64,000 nt of DNA, from NCBI RefSeq assembly GCF_009932435.1, contig NZ_BJOU01000001.1:1240001-1304000 (forward strand). The letters are read 5' to 3'. Shown here one piece after another: positions 28,301 through 36,959 of the stretch. The notes under the pieces are model-generated. The model worked only from the letters and a program-made list of their open reading frames with translations. It did no database searches and had not been told where the DNA came from. The translations under genes and the position numbers were made by a program. Position 1 is the first letter of the stretch. Each line of letters starts with the position of its first letter. Source of the DNA: Gordonia crocea. GTDB taxonomy: Bacteria > Actinomycetota > Actinomycetes > Mycobacteriales > Mycobacteriaceae.

Positions 28301-28681
28301 GAGGAAGCGCTCGGTGGTGTCGAGGGCGCGCTGGGTGTCTTCGTTGGTGAAGGGTTCGTTGTGCGCGTCCTTGTTCCGGATTTCGCGCACCTCAGTGGCC
28401 CAGCTCATCTGAACGCGGGAGAGGGGACCGTCGAAGGGGTACCACCCGCGCCGGACGGCATTCGGGATGTTCTCGGTGAGCAGGCGTAGCCCGACCATCG
28501 GGTCGTCTGGGTTATATGCCTTGTCTGTTGGCGCGCCCTTGCCTTGGTCTCGGAGACGAATGAGGTCTACCCAGGAGCTCTCGCCCAGATCGGGCTTCAA
28601 TACCTGGGCGATGAATCGGTTCAGCGCCGGACCGAGCAGATCCATCGACTTGTGGACGCGATCCCGATTGCTCATAGCCAC
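25301..28681 (-). CDS. DUF499 AAA-type ATPase of an Hma-like defence system
   Basis: A protein of 1124-1126 residues. VNLQTNFGGGKTHSMLALW (residues about 255-273) is the Walker A region typical of DUF499 proteins, and PAVILIDEWVAYARQL (about 370-385) the Walker B. The C-terminal third has low-complexity acidic linker sequence (DDGDKDSGDKDN) before a final domain. DUF499 proteins are BrxC-like large ATPases found beside DUF1156 methylases in phage-defence loci. GTG at 28681 (with AGGAAG) or ATG at 28675 can start it. It lies downstream of the methylase and DUF222 genes and just upstream of the 620-residue protein gene. Confidence 0.88.
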   Translation of the reverse strand: MAMSNRDRVHKSMDLLGPALNRFIAQVLKPDLGESSWVDLIRLRDQGKGAPTDKAYNPDDPMVGLRLLTENIPNAVRRGWYPFDGPLSRVQMSWATEVREIRNKDAHNEPFTNEDTQRALDTTERFLLAIGAPAEAEQVRKLRNDVVRIAHDREDANTARNNPSLAVGSEHLPPWREVLSPHPDVASGDFNAAEFAADLYSVANPNSDAKKNPEYTNPVPFFERTYLTHGLRDLIKRNVARLSGDLNASPVVNLQTNFGGGKTHSMLALWHLASDTPSSAYPDDVAALAAPLDELRGTKIRRVALVGNQLEPAKPDTRDGRPGIRTIWGELAWQLGGQDAFDIVADADRTSTSPGAALRELFELYSPAVILIDEWVAYARQLVNASGLPAGDFDTQFTFAQTLTEAAKATKGVQVVISIPASSNPGDDQISDEEVGGEFGREALMRLRQIVGRTADQWQPANAQESFEIVRRRIFTTPDAEAMTKIGAIAKSVVEFYRKHSADFPSEVRDNSYADRIKQCYPIHPELFDRLYEDWSTLDRFQRTRGVLRVMNQIVGSLWRDQDKAPLILPGGVPLENSDFVDEIRYYLDENWGPIIDSDVAGTSSVPYQVDKDNDVFGKRGIAERLARTVFMAATPALHTAHKGVDKPRIFLGTAIPGDTPGNFHSALDHLTNRSTYLYTEASRFWYDTQANTTRAARDHADNLRDADVWAEVDRRLTDARKATRDRTFAAVHVCPASSAEVPDEASTRLVIVPMKVTHSARAAASTALDWAKDVVDHRGDGNRTFKNSVVFVAADAKRAPELDKAVRDFIAWRYVHQNAESLGLGGQQTKQAKVRMDQVSEIVDTRLLDTYVWGIYPTQGAGDATYSIDSSSTGGTTTDLIERTARKLEDQIATARAARLIRMDLDGPLAPAWENGSITAGELHSYYATYPYLTRLRDRETLFDGLLSVDDEMYWETDGFAFADAYSAETGRFVGLRLPRDAEAAHIVESTLIIKPPIAQAQRTDEVKDYGDGDDGDKDSGDKDNEPQTDGAGSNSGDPRPPSPGPAPDQPKTRYFGSVTLDPNLPAKAFNEIHAEVLQHLSVAGASVQITLDIETTAPGGFPENVVRTVRENGATLRFTQNEFE

Positions 28682-28697
28682 TACAGCTTCCTGCCTT

Positions 28698-28711
28698 CAC
28701 AACTAGTTGTG
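28698..28711. promoter_or_regulatory. Palindromic operator candidate before the DUF499 gene
   Basis: CACAACTAGTTGTG is a perfect 14-bp palindrome 17 bp upstream of the DUF499 start. Similar sequences occur before three other genes of the same locus (30542, 33398, 36960). On the minus strand a GATACA element lies directly upstream of it, a possible -10 box. Confidence 0.6.
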
Positions 28712-28758
28712 TATCTGTTACCAGTATTGAATCAGGAACCTCTGACGCAGCAGCAGGC

Positions 28759-28782
28759 TGGCAGTGGCAGTGGCAGTGGCAG
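28759..28782. repeat. Hexanucleotide repeat (TGGCAG)4
   Basis: Four perfect tandem copies of TGGCAG lie between the DUF222 gene stop and the DUF499 promoter region. They are enclosed by a wider inverted repeat, CTGACGC (28742-28748) and GCGTCAG (28791-28797), whose right arm includes the DUF222 stop codon. Such short repeats can vary in copy number by slippage. Confidence 0.7.
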
Positions 28783-28793
28783 CGATCAGCGCG

Positions 28794-30509
28794 TCAGTAC
28801 GGTGGGTCGTCGGGCAGCAGTGGCGGGCCTTGACCGGCGACTCGGGCCTTGTGGTTGGCGGCTAGCCGTTTGCTTTCGTTGCGGTGGTGCTCGCGCTCTT
28901 TGCGGTTGCGGTTGCGTTCGGCTCGTCGGCGGGCGTGCTTGCGATCGAGGCGTGACGTGACCCGCCGGGACTTTGCCTCCGGATCACCGACCGGACGGCC
29001 GGGAGGAACCTCGGGGCCAGCGGTGGCCGCCGCCGCGTCGGGTGCGTGCCAACGGTAGCGGCCCAATCCGTTAAATAGATGTTCATTGTTCTCGTCGGCA
29101 CCGTCGATGGTGACACCTTCGGGCGTCGTCCAGCTGATGTGGGTGTGTCCGTCTGCGTCGGTGTCTTGGTCGTCGGTCCAATTGCCCACGGTCTTGAGTA
29201 GGTGGTGAAACTTGCACTTGCTGTTCAGGTTGGTCGGGTGGGTAGTGCCACCGGCGGCCGGGTCGGCATGGTTGTATTCGACGACATGATCAACCTCGGC
29301 GATGAACGCCGGCCGGCCGCAGCCCGGTGCGGTGCAGCGGCCGTCACGAATCCGCACGAACGTGTCCAGCGCGCGCGAGGGTCGATACGTGTTGGCTGGT
29401 TGGTGCAACGGCAACGAGAGACGATCGGGTGCCGATCGTGAGCCAAGGGGCTTCACCAGAGTGTTCGGGCGGGACAGAATGTCGCGGATGTGAGCGGCGC
29501 TGAGCACTCCGTAGCCATCCATGAATCCCGGATTGTCCGCGGTTGACTCGGCGGTGGCGGCGTCGGTAACGACATGCACCACGATCTGACCGGCGGTGTC
29601 GGTCCGCAGTTGCCCTGGGCGGGGAATGTCGGCAGGGCAGTCATCCCGGTCGCATTCGCAGTTGAACCGCTGACCGGCCAGCAGAGCGTAGAAGGCGTCG
29701 CTGGCACGAGCAGCCTTGCTACGGCCATCATTGGCGCACACGGTTGCGGCGAGGGCGTGAACGGCAGCGTGGGCGATCGCTGCGTTCTCCGCACTCATTG
29801 ACGCTCCCAGGTTCGCCATGCCATGCGATGTCGCATTGTTCCACGTCGTCCGGTTGGCCACGCTCTTCTCCCGGGCACGACGCACCGCGTCCGGATCGAT
29901 CCGGAACACCAGCCGATCAGCCAAATCTCGGATGCCCGTCAGCGAGTAACCGCCGCGCTTGCCGCGGATCGCTGCCGCGAGTTCGGCGTCGGCGATCCGT
30001 ACTTCCTTGTGGTCGAGCAGTTCGGTGCGGGTGATGATCATCCGCACCTGCGCCGCGGTGATCAACCCGTCACGCAAGCACAGTGCGACCTGCGGGAGCC
30101 GGTCGCGCAGCGACATACCTTGAGCCAACAGGTTCTCCGCCCAGCCCTGCGACACGCGCATCGTCATCGCCAACCGCGCCGCGGTCTGAGTATGGGCGTC
30201 GAAGAGGTCCAACTCCACCTCGGCGCCTGCCCCGGCGACCGCGGCAGCATCGGTCATCTCGGCCAGCACCATATCGAAAAGTTCCGCCGCACGCAGATAC
30301 CGCAACCAGGCGGCGTACGACTCCACCCAGTCGCACGCCCCGATACCCGCCACGACCGCCGCCGCGTCACCCGCACCGCGACCGGCCGCGAAACCGGCCA
30401 TCACCTCCGACACCCGCTCCCATACCGTCGCGGCATCCGCAGTCGACGAGGGCGAGTCGCTCTCGGCGGCCACACGCTGGGTGGCATCGGTGCGGGTCAT
30501 CTGCTCCAT
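28794..30509 (-). CDS. DUF222 / HNH endonuclease protein (13E12-repeat family)
   Basis: A 571-residue protein of the actinobacterial 13E12/REP13E12 type. An N-terminal DUF222 helical domain spans residues about 25-330. The HNH motif starts at FVRIRDGRCTAPGCGRPAFIAEVDHVVEY and ends TNLNSKCKFHHLLKT (about 385-435), with both Cys-containing knuckles and catalytic His present. The C-terminus is basic (RRAERNRNRKEREHHRNESK). These genes are multicopy and behave like selfish or accessory nucleases. Here it sits between the methylase and ATPase genes on the same strand, 55 bp after one and 112 bp before the other. Confidence 0.92.
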   Translation of the reverse strand: MEQMTRTDATQRVAAESDSPSSTADAATVWERVSEVMAGFAAGRGAGDAAAVVAGIGACDWVESYAAWLRYLRAAELFDMVLAEMTDAAAVAGAGAEVELDLFDAHTQTAARLAMTMRVSQGWAENLLAQGMSLRDRLPQVALCLRDGLITAAQVRMIITRTELLDHKEVRIADAELAAAIRGKRGGYSLTGIRDLADRLVFRIDPDAVRRAREKSVANRTTWNNATSHGMANLGASMSAENAAIAHAAVHALAATVCANDGRSKAARASDAFYALLAGQRFNCECDRDDCPADIPRPGQLRTDTAGQIVVHVVTDAATAESTADNPGFMDGYGVLSAAHIRDILSRPNTLVKPLGSRSAPDRLSLPLHQPANTYRPSRALDTFVRIRDGRCTAPGCGRPAFIAEVDHVVEYNHADPAAGGTTHPTNLNSKCKFHHLLKTVGNWTDDQDTDADGHTHISWTTPEGVTIDGADENNEHLFNGLGRYRWHAPDAAAATAGPEVPPGRPVGDPEAKSRRVTSRLDRKHARRRAERNRNRKEREHHRNESKRLAANHKARVAGQGPPLLPDDPPY

Positions 30510-30541
30510 GATCCAATGCTACTCGAACATACGAGCTAATG

Positions 30542-30555
30542 CAACACCTGTTGTG
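30542..30555. promoter_or_regulatory. Degenerate copy of the defence-locus palindrome before the DUF222 gene
   Basis: CAACACCTGTTGTG has the same length and an exact GTTGTG half-site as the palindromes at 28698, 33398 and 36960, with a less perfect left half. It lies 33 bp upstream of the DUF222 start. Confidence 0.4.
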
Positions 30556-30564
30556 CGGAATCGA

Positions 30565-33354
30565 TCAGAGTAAAGTGCCCTGGGTACCGGCGGTTTCTGC
30601 GCCGCGAGCGATGTCGTTCCACGCCGCGCCGAGCTGGTTGAAGTCGACGGCGAGTGCGGTCTTCTTGCGGTCCTCGGCGAGCTTGAACAGCAGACTCGCC
30701 AACTCGCGGCACAGGTCGCGGTCGACGGTGCCCGGGACCTGGCCGAGCAGGGCCGAGGCGGCCGGAATGCCGTCGGTCGCCAGGGCGCGAGTCAGGTGCA
30801 TGACCACCTCCCATTGGCTGATCGCGTCGTCGCCGGAGGGGTCGTAGTCGGCCGGCATATCGCGCGGCGCGATCAAGGCGGCCTTTCCGCCGCCCTTCGT
30901 CAGGATTCCGGAGCGTTCCACGTGGTCCAGCGAAATGCCGCGACCGTTGGCGATGTTCTCCGCATCGCCGAAGACCCCGGTGCCGAAATCGTGCTGGCGG
31001 AACCAGGTCAGCGCGAAGCGCGTCTCGGCGTCGAAGTTGTTCTCCAACTCGGTGAGGACTTCGTCGAGGATGACGTTGATGCGCTGCAGGGCGGTGCGCA
31101 CCGTCATCGACGAGCCGTCATCCTCCATCACCCGGCTATAGCGGGAGAAGACGGCCATACCGGGGCCGATCGCCGCCTGCGGGAGGTCGACGGGGGCAAT
31201 CGACCCTTGCTGGAGCTCTCGAAGCTTCTGCGGCAGTTCGGATTTGAGGGCGGCGGTAAATCCACGACGGTCAATCCGCGGTGCGTTCTCCGGACGCGGA
31301 CGCAATGCGAGGACGATTGAGGAGGCGAGGGCGTTGGTGCCCTGGCTGAGCATCCGGTTGCCGAGCTCGGACCGCATCGGCCACGTGGCGGTGATCTGCC
31401 AGCCGGACGTGATCATGCCCTCCAACAGGGTCTCCCAACCGGTCGATGCTTGACCGTCCTTGGAGGTGTCCTGCTGCTTGAAGGCGTAGTAGACGGTGAT
31501 CGGGAAATCCGGCAGGGCGTTCTCCCGGGCTCGACGGAAGACCTCGCGAAAGCCGTCTTCGAAGAACTCTTGGGCGCCATCCTTGCCGCCATGACGGTAG
31601 GGATTCGCGACCAGTTCCTCGGCCTTGGGGACGAGCATGGTCGAGAGCAAGGAGGGGTGGACGTCGCTCAAGGACCGCCGTAGCCACACGTAGAAGAAGT
31701 CCGACAGATCCGAGTAGCCGATGTTGTCGTAGTAGGGCGGGTCCGTCGAAAGCCCGGTTGTGGGTCGATTGACCGCTTCGAGTGCTGATGCGGATCGCGC
31801 GAAGCCTTGGTTGGTGGCTGGGGTTCTCCCGCAAGCCGATGAGGTCCACCTCAATTGACTGTCATAGCCCCCGGATGAGGCTGAGAATGGTGAGCACTCA
31901 GCCAGATCCCAGACCATCGGAATGGCTTGGCGGCCGAATGTGTTTCGCATCTTTTCGCCGGTGTTGTGCCAGCTGCAAACTGCGGACCAGTAGTCTGCGC
32001 AGCGGCTGTTGACCAAACCCAAGTATGTAGCCACCGCATCGGCGTAGGCGGCAGCGCCGATGCCACCAGCTTCGAGGCGGTCACCCGTTGGCATCCCGGC
32101 CGCGCGGGCATCGGCGAGCACTCGCTCTCGAGCTTCGCTGACCAGGTCGCTGAAGGTGGTCAGTGCGGTGAGCTGGCGTGGGGTGAAGAGGTCGGCGAAC
32201 TCGGTTAGTCCGTAGACCTTCGTATTGAAGTTGCGTGGGTTGTCAAAGATCGATCCGGGCGGCGCCGTCGCAGGCCGTTCCACGTTGGCCGCGCTTTTAT
32301 GCTCGGGAGTTGGTGCGAGGTAGATGCGGCGGCGATCGCCCTCGGCGACGGTTGCCATGAGTTGGGATCCCATCCGGCCGGCCCGGCCTTCGGCGCGGAT
32401 GTACTTCAATTCAACTGCTGACCCGCAGCGCACGCAGGTTGCCCCCTGGCGTCCGACGGTCCCATCGGTCTCCGCCGTTGGGGCTTTTGCCGGATCGTGG
32501 TCGATCTCGAAGCGCACGGTCTTGCCCTCGATCACCGGGACGACGTAGGCCTCCTTGCCCTTCTTCTTGCCCAGCCACCACTTGCTCGTCAGTGGCATGG
32601 CGATCCGGCACTCGGGGTTGGGGCAGGTCACCGTACGGGCCCAGATCCAGGCGATGACCGTGGCCTTGGTCCCGTCGGGCAGCGACGCCTTCGGGTAGAG
32701 ATGCCCGATCCGTTTCTCGGCTTCATCGCGCATCCATTGGCCGTAGCGCCGGACGTCCTCGGCCAGGCCGGTGGCTCGTGGCCAGTCCTGAAAGGTCTCG
32801 TCGGCGGCACCGGGGAACACCGGCCGCTGACCGGCGAATTTCGGTGGGATCTCAATCAGCGCCTTGTTGATGAGCACCGCCACGGGATTCAGGTCCGACG
32901 CGTGGGCTTCCAATCCGAGGCGTTGGGCTTCCAGTGGAATCGACCCGCCGCCGGCGAAGGGGTCGAGGATGGGTGGCGGGTTGCCGTCGGTGGATTCCAG
33001 GATCTTTTGGTATGCCTCGCGCAGCAGGGCCTCATCATTGGAGTTCTCCCAGACGACGAGCCGTTCCATCAGCTCGAACAGTTTCTTGCGTTCGAGTTCT
33101 TGGTCTTCGACGGTGGGGTACAGATCGGGTCGCGAAGCCGGATCATCAACGAGTTGTGCAAACAACACCGCACGTGAGGTTGCCAAGGGCTTACGCGACC
33201 ACCACAGGTGCAGGGTCGACGGATGACCGTGCCGGATCGACTTCTCCCGGGCCGACTCCTCGTTGATCTTCTGTAGCGGAATGCTGACCTCGATGAGCTT
33301 GCGCCGCTCGGCGGCAGGAATCGATGAACCAACATGATGTGCAGACGTAGACAC
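30565..33354 (-). CDS. DUF1156 adenine-specific DNA methylase of an Hma-like defence system
   Basis: A 929-residue protein. The N-terminal DUF1156 segment is visible as SIPLQKINEESAREKSIRHG and HLWWSRKPLATSRAVL. PPILDPFAGGGSIPLEAQRLG is the S-adenosylmethionine motif I and STDPPYYDNIGYSDLSDFFY the catalytic DPPY motif of N6-adenine (or N4-cytosine) methylases. A CxxC pair (TCPNPEC, TCVRCG) suggests an inserted zinc-binding region at about 245-330. I chose GTG at 33354 because GAGGGAT precedes it and family similarity starts soon after; the longer frame to 33405 runs through the operator. It presumably marks host DNA. Confidence 0.92.
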   Translation of the reverse strand: MSTSAHHVGSSIPAAERRKLIEVSIPLQKINEESAREKSIRHGHPSTLHLWWSRKPLATSRAVLFAQLVDDPASRPDLYPTVEDQELERKKLFELMERLVVWENSNDEALLREAYQKILESTDGNPPPILDPFAGGGSIPLEAQRLGLEAHASDLNPVAVLINKALIEIPPKFAGQRPVFPGAADETFQDWPRATGLAEDVRRYGQWMRDEAEKRIGHLYPKASLPDGTKATVIAWIWARTVTCPNPECRIAMPLTSKWWLGKKKGKEAYVVPVIEGKTVRFEIDHDPAKAPTAETDGTVGRQGATCVRCGSAVELKYIRAEGRAGRMGSQLMATVAEGDRRRIYLAPTPEHKSAANVERPATAPPGSIFDNPRNFNTKVYGLTEFADLFTPRQLTALTTFSDLVSEARERVLADARAAGMPTGDRLEAGGIGAAAYADAVATYLGLVNSRCADYWSAVCSWHNTGEKMRNTFGRQAIPMVWDLAECSPFSASSGGYDSQLRWTSSACGRTPATNQGFARSASALEAVNRPTTGLSTDPPYYDNIGYSDLSDFFYVWLRRSLSDVHPSLLSTMLVPKAEELVANPYRHGGKDGAQEFFEDGFREVFRRARENALPDFPITVYYAFKQQDTSKDGQASTGWETLLEGMITSGWQITATWPMRSELGNRMLSQGTNALASSIVLALRPRPENAPRIDRRGFTAALKSELPQKLRELQQGSIAPVDLPQAAIGPGMAVFSRYSRVMEDDGSSMTVRTALQRINVILDEVLTELENNFDAETRFALTWFRQHDFGTGVFGDAENIANGRGISLDHVERSGILTKGGGKAALIAPRDMPADYDPSGDDAISQWEVVMHLTRALATDGIPAASALLGQVPGTVDRDLCRELASLLFKLAEDRKKTALAVDFNQLGAAWNDIARGAETAGTQGTLL

Positions 33355-33397
33355 GGATATCCCTCGGTGGAAGTGGGCGGAACATTGCAGGGTACCG

Positions 33398-33411
33398 CAC
33401 AACATAGTGTG
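33398..33411. promoter_or_regulatory. Palindromic operator candidate before the methylase gene
   Basis: CACAACATAGTGTG (14 bp, two mismatched pairs from perfect symmetry) lies 44 bp upstream of the GTG start at 33354 and directly follows the helicase stop region. A (GT)n run continues to its right. It shares CACAAC and TGTG ends with the sites at 28698 and 36960. Confidence 0.55.
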
Positions 33412-33428
33412 TGTGTGTAGTGGTTAGG

Positions 33429-36400
33429 TCAGTGCGGCGGCAAGCCTTTGGCCCAGACCTTCTTCCATTGCAGTTGCACCCCGGCGACGTCGGCATCGCC
33501 GAGATGCACGTCGCTGAAATAGTCGGTGAGATAACGGATTTCGTCGTGCTCGGGTCCATCCGGACTCACCGACACCAGTACCAATCGGTGCTGCTGCCCA
33601 GTGTTCAGTGCGTGTAGCACCTCGTTGTAGGAGACGAAGACGCTGTCGGCTCCTTCGACGCGGCCCTTGACCTCCAGGAACACCGTCGGATCGGCGGTAC
33701 CCGGCGTGGTGGAACGGATGTCAAAGCCCTTGTTGTTGTGCGCCATTTCCTCGGGTGAGCGGCCCAGGGCGCGTTCGGAGGCCAATGCCAGATCCACCGC
33801 TCGACGCTCGCTCAGCGTCGTATCCCGGGCGTATTGCGCCACCGCGCCGCCGAGCATTCCCGCCGGGATGACCACCATGACCGCGGCCAATTCGGGACGC
33901 CGGGCGGTCAGTGCGCGTTGGCGCTGGAGCTTGGCCAACCGTCGCTCCAATCGCAATTCGAGATCCTCGGCGCGAGCGGCGAGGGTGTCCGGGCTGTGTC
34001 GGCGTTTGCGCCGCCGACCACCCGCGGCATCCTCCTCGCGCAGCCGCGCGACTTCACCGTGCAAGTGGTTGATCTGCCCGTGCAACCGCGACCGAACGGC
34101 ATCGGCGGTTCGGTCGATCTCGGCGACCAGGCGTGTGCGCACCTCCGCCAGATGCTGCGGTTGGGCGGTGCCGGCAGCCCAACCCATGGCGGCGTCGGCG
34201 AGCTGACCGGAGAGCCATTCCGTCGCCAGTGCGCGATCAGCGGCGCGGCGGGCCGCAACCGGGTCGGCGCATGCGTCGATAGGAGCAAGGTCGAGATGGG
34301 GAGCGGGTCCCGCGTCGGACGCTGTTCCGTCGGGGCGCAGATCGACGAAGCTGAACCGCTTGCTCACCACCCGACCGGTCCCGTCGACGATCTCGCCGGT
34401 CATGGCGACGATGACCCGCGGCTGGTCTCCGGGGTCGGCGGGATCGACGAGAACCGCACCGCGGCGCAACTCGTCGAATCCGCGCTCGACGGTCGCGTCG
34501 ACGACGGCATCGAGCAGCGGGTGCCCCGGCGCCAACAAATCGACCCGGTGTCGGACGCCTTCGGCGGCGGCCGGTTCGAAGGCGACGCGTTCATACGCCC
34601 GGACCACCGGGCGCCCGCCGTGCTCCCGCCGCGCCGGCCGGTCGCGCAGCACCAGCGGCACGTTGGCGATCTGGAACAGGCCCTTCTCGCGCTTGGCGAG
34701 ACGCCCGCCGAGTGCGCCGAACGCCTCGCGGAAGAACCGTTCGATGTAGTGCGGCTGCAGCCGCCGGGCCTGGGCCTCATCCATCTCCCTGCGCAACTGC
34801 TCCAACTCGAGCGGCCCGAGCGTCTCCCGGGCCAGGGCCCGCGACTGCACGAGATCACGGCACCCGTCGGCGACGGTTGCGTCGACGACCCGTTCAATCT
34901 CCTCGAGCCGCTTCGGGTCGTCGCCGTAGCGGATCGCATCCATCAGCAGCTTGCGCAGCGGTTGCTCGGTGAAGGATTCGCCCAGCACGTCGAACAGCTT
35001 GCCGCCATAGGCTTTTCGCTGTTGCTCCATCTTCTCCAGCAGGCGCAGGTAGACCTGGCCCTCGCGGGTCTGATCGGCGACCACGTTCCACAGGCGGCAG
35101 ACCTGCTTCTGCCCGATGCGGTGGATCCGGCCGAATCGCTGCTCTAACCGATTGGGATTCCACGGCAGGTCGTAGTTGATCATCAGATTCGCCGCCTGCA
35201 GGTTCAGGCCCTCACCCGCGGCGTCGGTGGCGACGAGCACCTGCCGCCGGGGATCGTTGGTGAATTGCTCGCGCAGCACGGTGCGTTCGCGGCGGGGCGT
35301 CCCGCCGTGGATGGTGAGGACCGCCTCGTCGCTGCCCAGCACATTGCGGATCTGTCGAGCGAGATAGTCGAGGGTGTCTCGGTGTTCGGTGAAGATGATG
35401 AGCTTGCGCGGCTGGCCATCGGGCCCGCGAAGGAGCTTGCGGTCGATCAGCAGGTCGCGCACCTCCGACCACTTGCGGTCGACGCCGGAGTCGCGCACCC
35501 GCGTCGCCATCGCGACCAAGTCGTCGAGTAGCGCGATCTCGACATCCAATTCCGCGACGGTGCGGGCGGCAGTCGCCGCATCGACCACCTCGTCGGCCGC
35601 GGCCTCGTACTCGGCGGCGTCGAAATCGTCGGAATCGTCGAGCGCATCCAAGTCCTGCGGGGCCGGGTCGGCGAACGGATTGCGTCCGGCCTGCAGCTCG
35701 GCGCGCATGGCGGCCAGCCGGTGACGGCGGCGTTCCAGGCTGCGCAGGATGGCGTGTGTGCTCGACGCCAAGCGTCGTTGCAGGACGGTCAGGGCGAAGC
35801 CGACCGTGCGCCGCTGCGGTGAATCTGCCTGAGCCTCGGCGCGGTTCATCTCCTCGCGAACGTAGTGGGTCACCGCCTCGTACAGCTCCAGCTCGCCGTC
35901 GGAGAGGTCGTACGGGACCGTCTCGGCAATCCGCTCCGGAAACAGCGGCTTGCCTTCGAAGGTCAGCAGTTCCTCCTTCACCATGCGCCGCATCAATCCG
36001 GAGGTGTCCGGGGTCGGGGCGCCGGGCAGTTGGTGGCCGGCGAACCGGTCCTCGTCCAGGAGGGAGAGGAAAGCGGCGAAGTTGTCGTCGCTGCCGGAAT
36101 GCGGGGTCGCCGTCATCAACAGCAGATGGCGGCTGATCGAACCGAGGAGCTGGCCCAGTTCGAAGCGTCGGGTCATCCGCAGCTCACCGCCCCACCAGTT
36201 CGCCGACATGCGGTGTGCCTCGTCGACGACGACAAGATCCCAATCGGTGTGCGACAGCGCCTCGAGGAGATCCTCGTTGCGGGCGAGTTGGTCCATCCGC
36301 GCGATCATGACGGGGTGCCCGGAGAACGGGTCACCGTCGACGCTGGCTTCGATCATGTCCCGTGTCAGGAGCGTGGCCGTGATCCCGAACTTGGTTTCCA

Positions 36401-36911
36401 ACTCCTCTTGCCACTGCTCGACGAGTCCGCCCGGCGCGACGACGAGCATGCGTGCCAGGTCGCCGCGGAGCATCAGTTCTTTGGCGTACAGGCCCGCCAT
36501 GATCGTCTTGCCCGCGCCGGGGTCGTCGGCGAGGAGGAAGCGCAACGGTGTGCGGGGGAGGAGTTCCCCGTAGACCGCCCGGATCTGGTGGGGCAGCGGC
36601 GAGATGTCGCTGGTGGCGACCGCCACCATGGGGTCATGGGCACCGGCCATCCTGATGCGCAGCGCCTCGGTGGCGAGCTTGAACCGACCGGCGTCGGAGT
36701 CGAAGGTCCAGCCGGCGGAGTCGGCGGCGATTGTCAGGTCGGCCAGCTCGGACTCGTAGAGCATCTCCTCGGCGATGCCGGTCTCGTCGTCGCGCACGAC
36801 GATGGCCAGAGCCGAGTCGCCGTGGGGCGTCACCGCGACGACGGTGACCGGGCGCGGCCACCGGCCGGTCAATCGCACACCGGTGGTGATGTCGGCAAAG
36901 GTGAGTGTCAT
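33429..36911 (-). CDS. SNF2-type helicase with C-terminal DUF3883, Hma-like defence system
   Basis: A 1160-residue superfamily 2 helicase. LLADDPGAGKTIMAGLYAKE is motif I, VVDEAHRMSA motif II, MTATPHSG motif III, IIFTEHRDTL motif IV, and LVATDAAGEGLNLQAAN with PNRLEQRFGRIHRIGQ motifs V and VI of SNF2/RapA-like translocases. The C-terminal about 130 residues match DUF3883: NNKGFDIRS followed by TVFLEVKGR, a PD-(D/E)xK-like nuclease pattern. The start ATG at 36911 has GAGGG upstream; the frame beyond it is intergenic. It is the first gene of the defence operon and is divergent from the Fic gene. Confidence 0.92.
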   Translation of the reverse strand: MTLTFADITTGVRLTGRWPRPVTVVAVTPHGDSALAIVVRDDETGIAEEMLYESELADLTIAADSAGWTFDSDAGRFKLATEALRIRMAGAHDPMVAVATSDISPLPHQIRAVYGELLPRTPLRFLLADDPGAGKTIMAGLYAKELMLRGDLARMLVVAPGGLVEQWQEELETKFGITATLLTRDMIEASVDGDPFSGHPVMIARMDQLARNEDLLEALSHTDWDLVVVDEAHRMSANWWGGELRMTRRFELGQLLGSISRHLLLMTATPHSGSDDNFAAFLSLLDEDRFAGHQLPGAPTPDTSGLMRRMVKEELLTFEGKPLFPERIAETVPYDLSDGELELYEAVTHYVREEMNRAEAQADSPQRRTVGFALTVLQRRLASSTHAILRSLERRRHRLAAMRAELQAGRNPFADPAPQDLDALDDSDDFDAAEYEAAADEVVDAATAARTVAELDVEIALLDDLVAMATRVRDSGVDRKWSEVRDLLIDRKLLRGPDGQPRKLIIFTEHRDTLDYLARQIRNVLGSDEAVLTIHGGTPRRERTVLREQFTNDPRRQVLVATDAAGEGLNLQAANLMINYDLPWNPNRLEQRFGRIHRIGQKQVCRLWNVVADQTREGQVYLRLLEKMEQQRKAYGGKLFDVLGESFTEQPLRKLLMDAIRYGDDPKRLEEIERVVDATVADGCRDLVQSRALARETLGPLELEQLRREMDEAQARRLQPHYIERFFREAFGALGGRLAKREKGLFQIANVPLVLRDRPARREHGGRPVVRAYERVAFEPAAAEGVRHRVDLLAPGHPLLDAVVDATVERGFDELRRGAVLVDPADPGDQPRVIVAMTGEIVDGTGRVVSKRFSFVDLRPDGTASDAGPAPHLDLAPIDACADPVAARRAADRALATEWLSGQLADAAMGWAAGTAQPQHLAEVRTRLVAEIDRTADAVRSRLHGQINHLHGEVARLREEDAAGGRRRKRRHSPDTLAARAEDLELRLERRLAKLQRQRALTARRPELAAVMVVIPAGMLGGAVAQYARDTTLSERRAVDLALASERALGRSPEEMAHNNKGFDIRSTTPGTADPTVFLEVKGRVEGADSVFVSYNEVLHALNTGQQHRLVLVSVSPDGPEHDEIRYLTDYFSDVHLGDADVAGVQLQWKKVWAKGLPPH

Positions 36912-36959
36912 CGGCCGCCCTCGTGGTGTCGGTGCAAAGCCGCACGACATTACCCTATC

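Noticed and set aside
28759..28782. Possible CRISPR-like array
   Set aside because: The repeat is a simple 6-bp tandem without spacers, and no cas gene is present.
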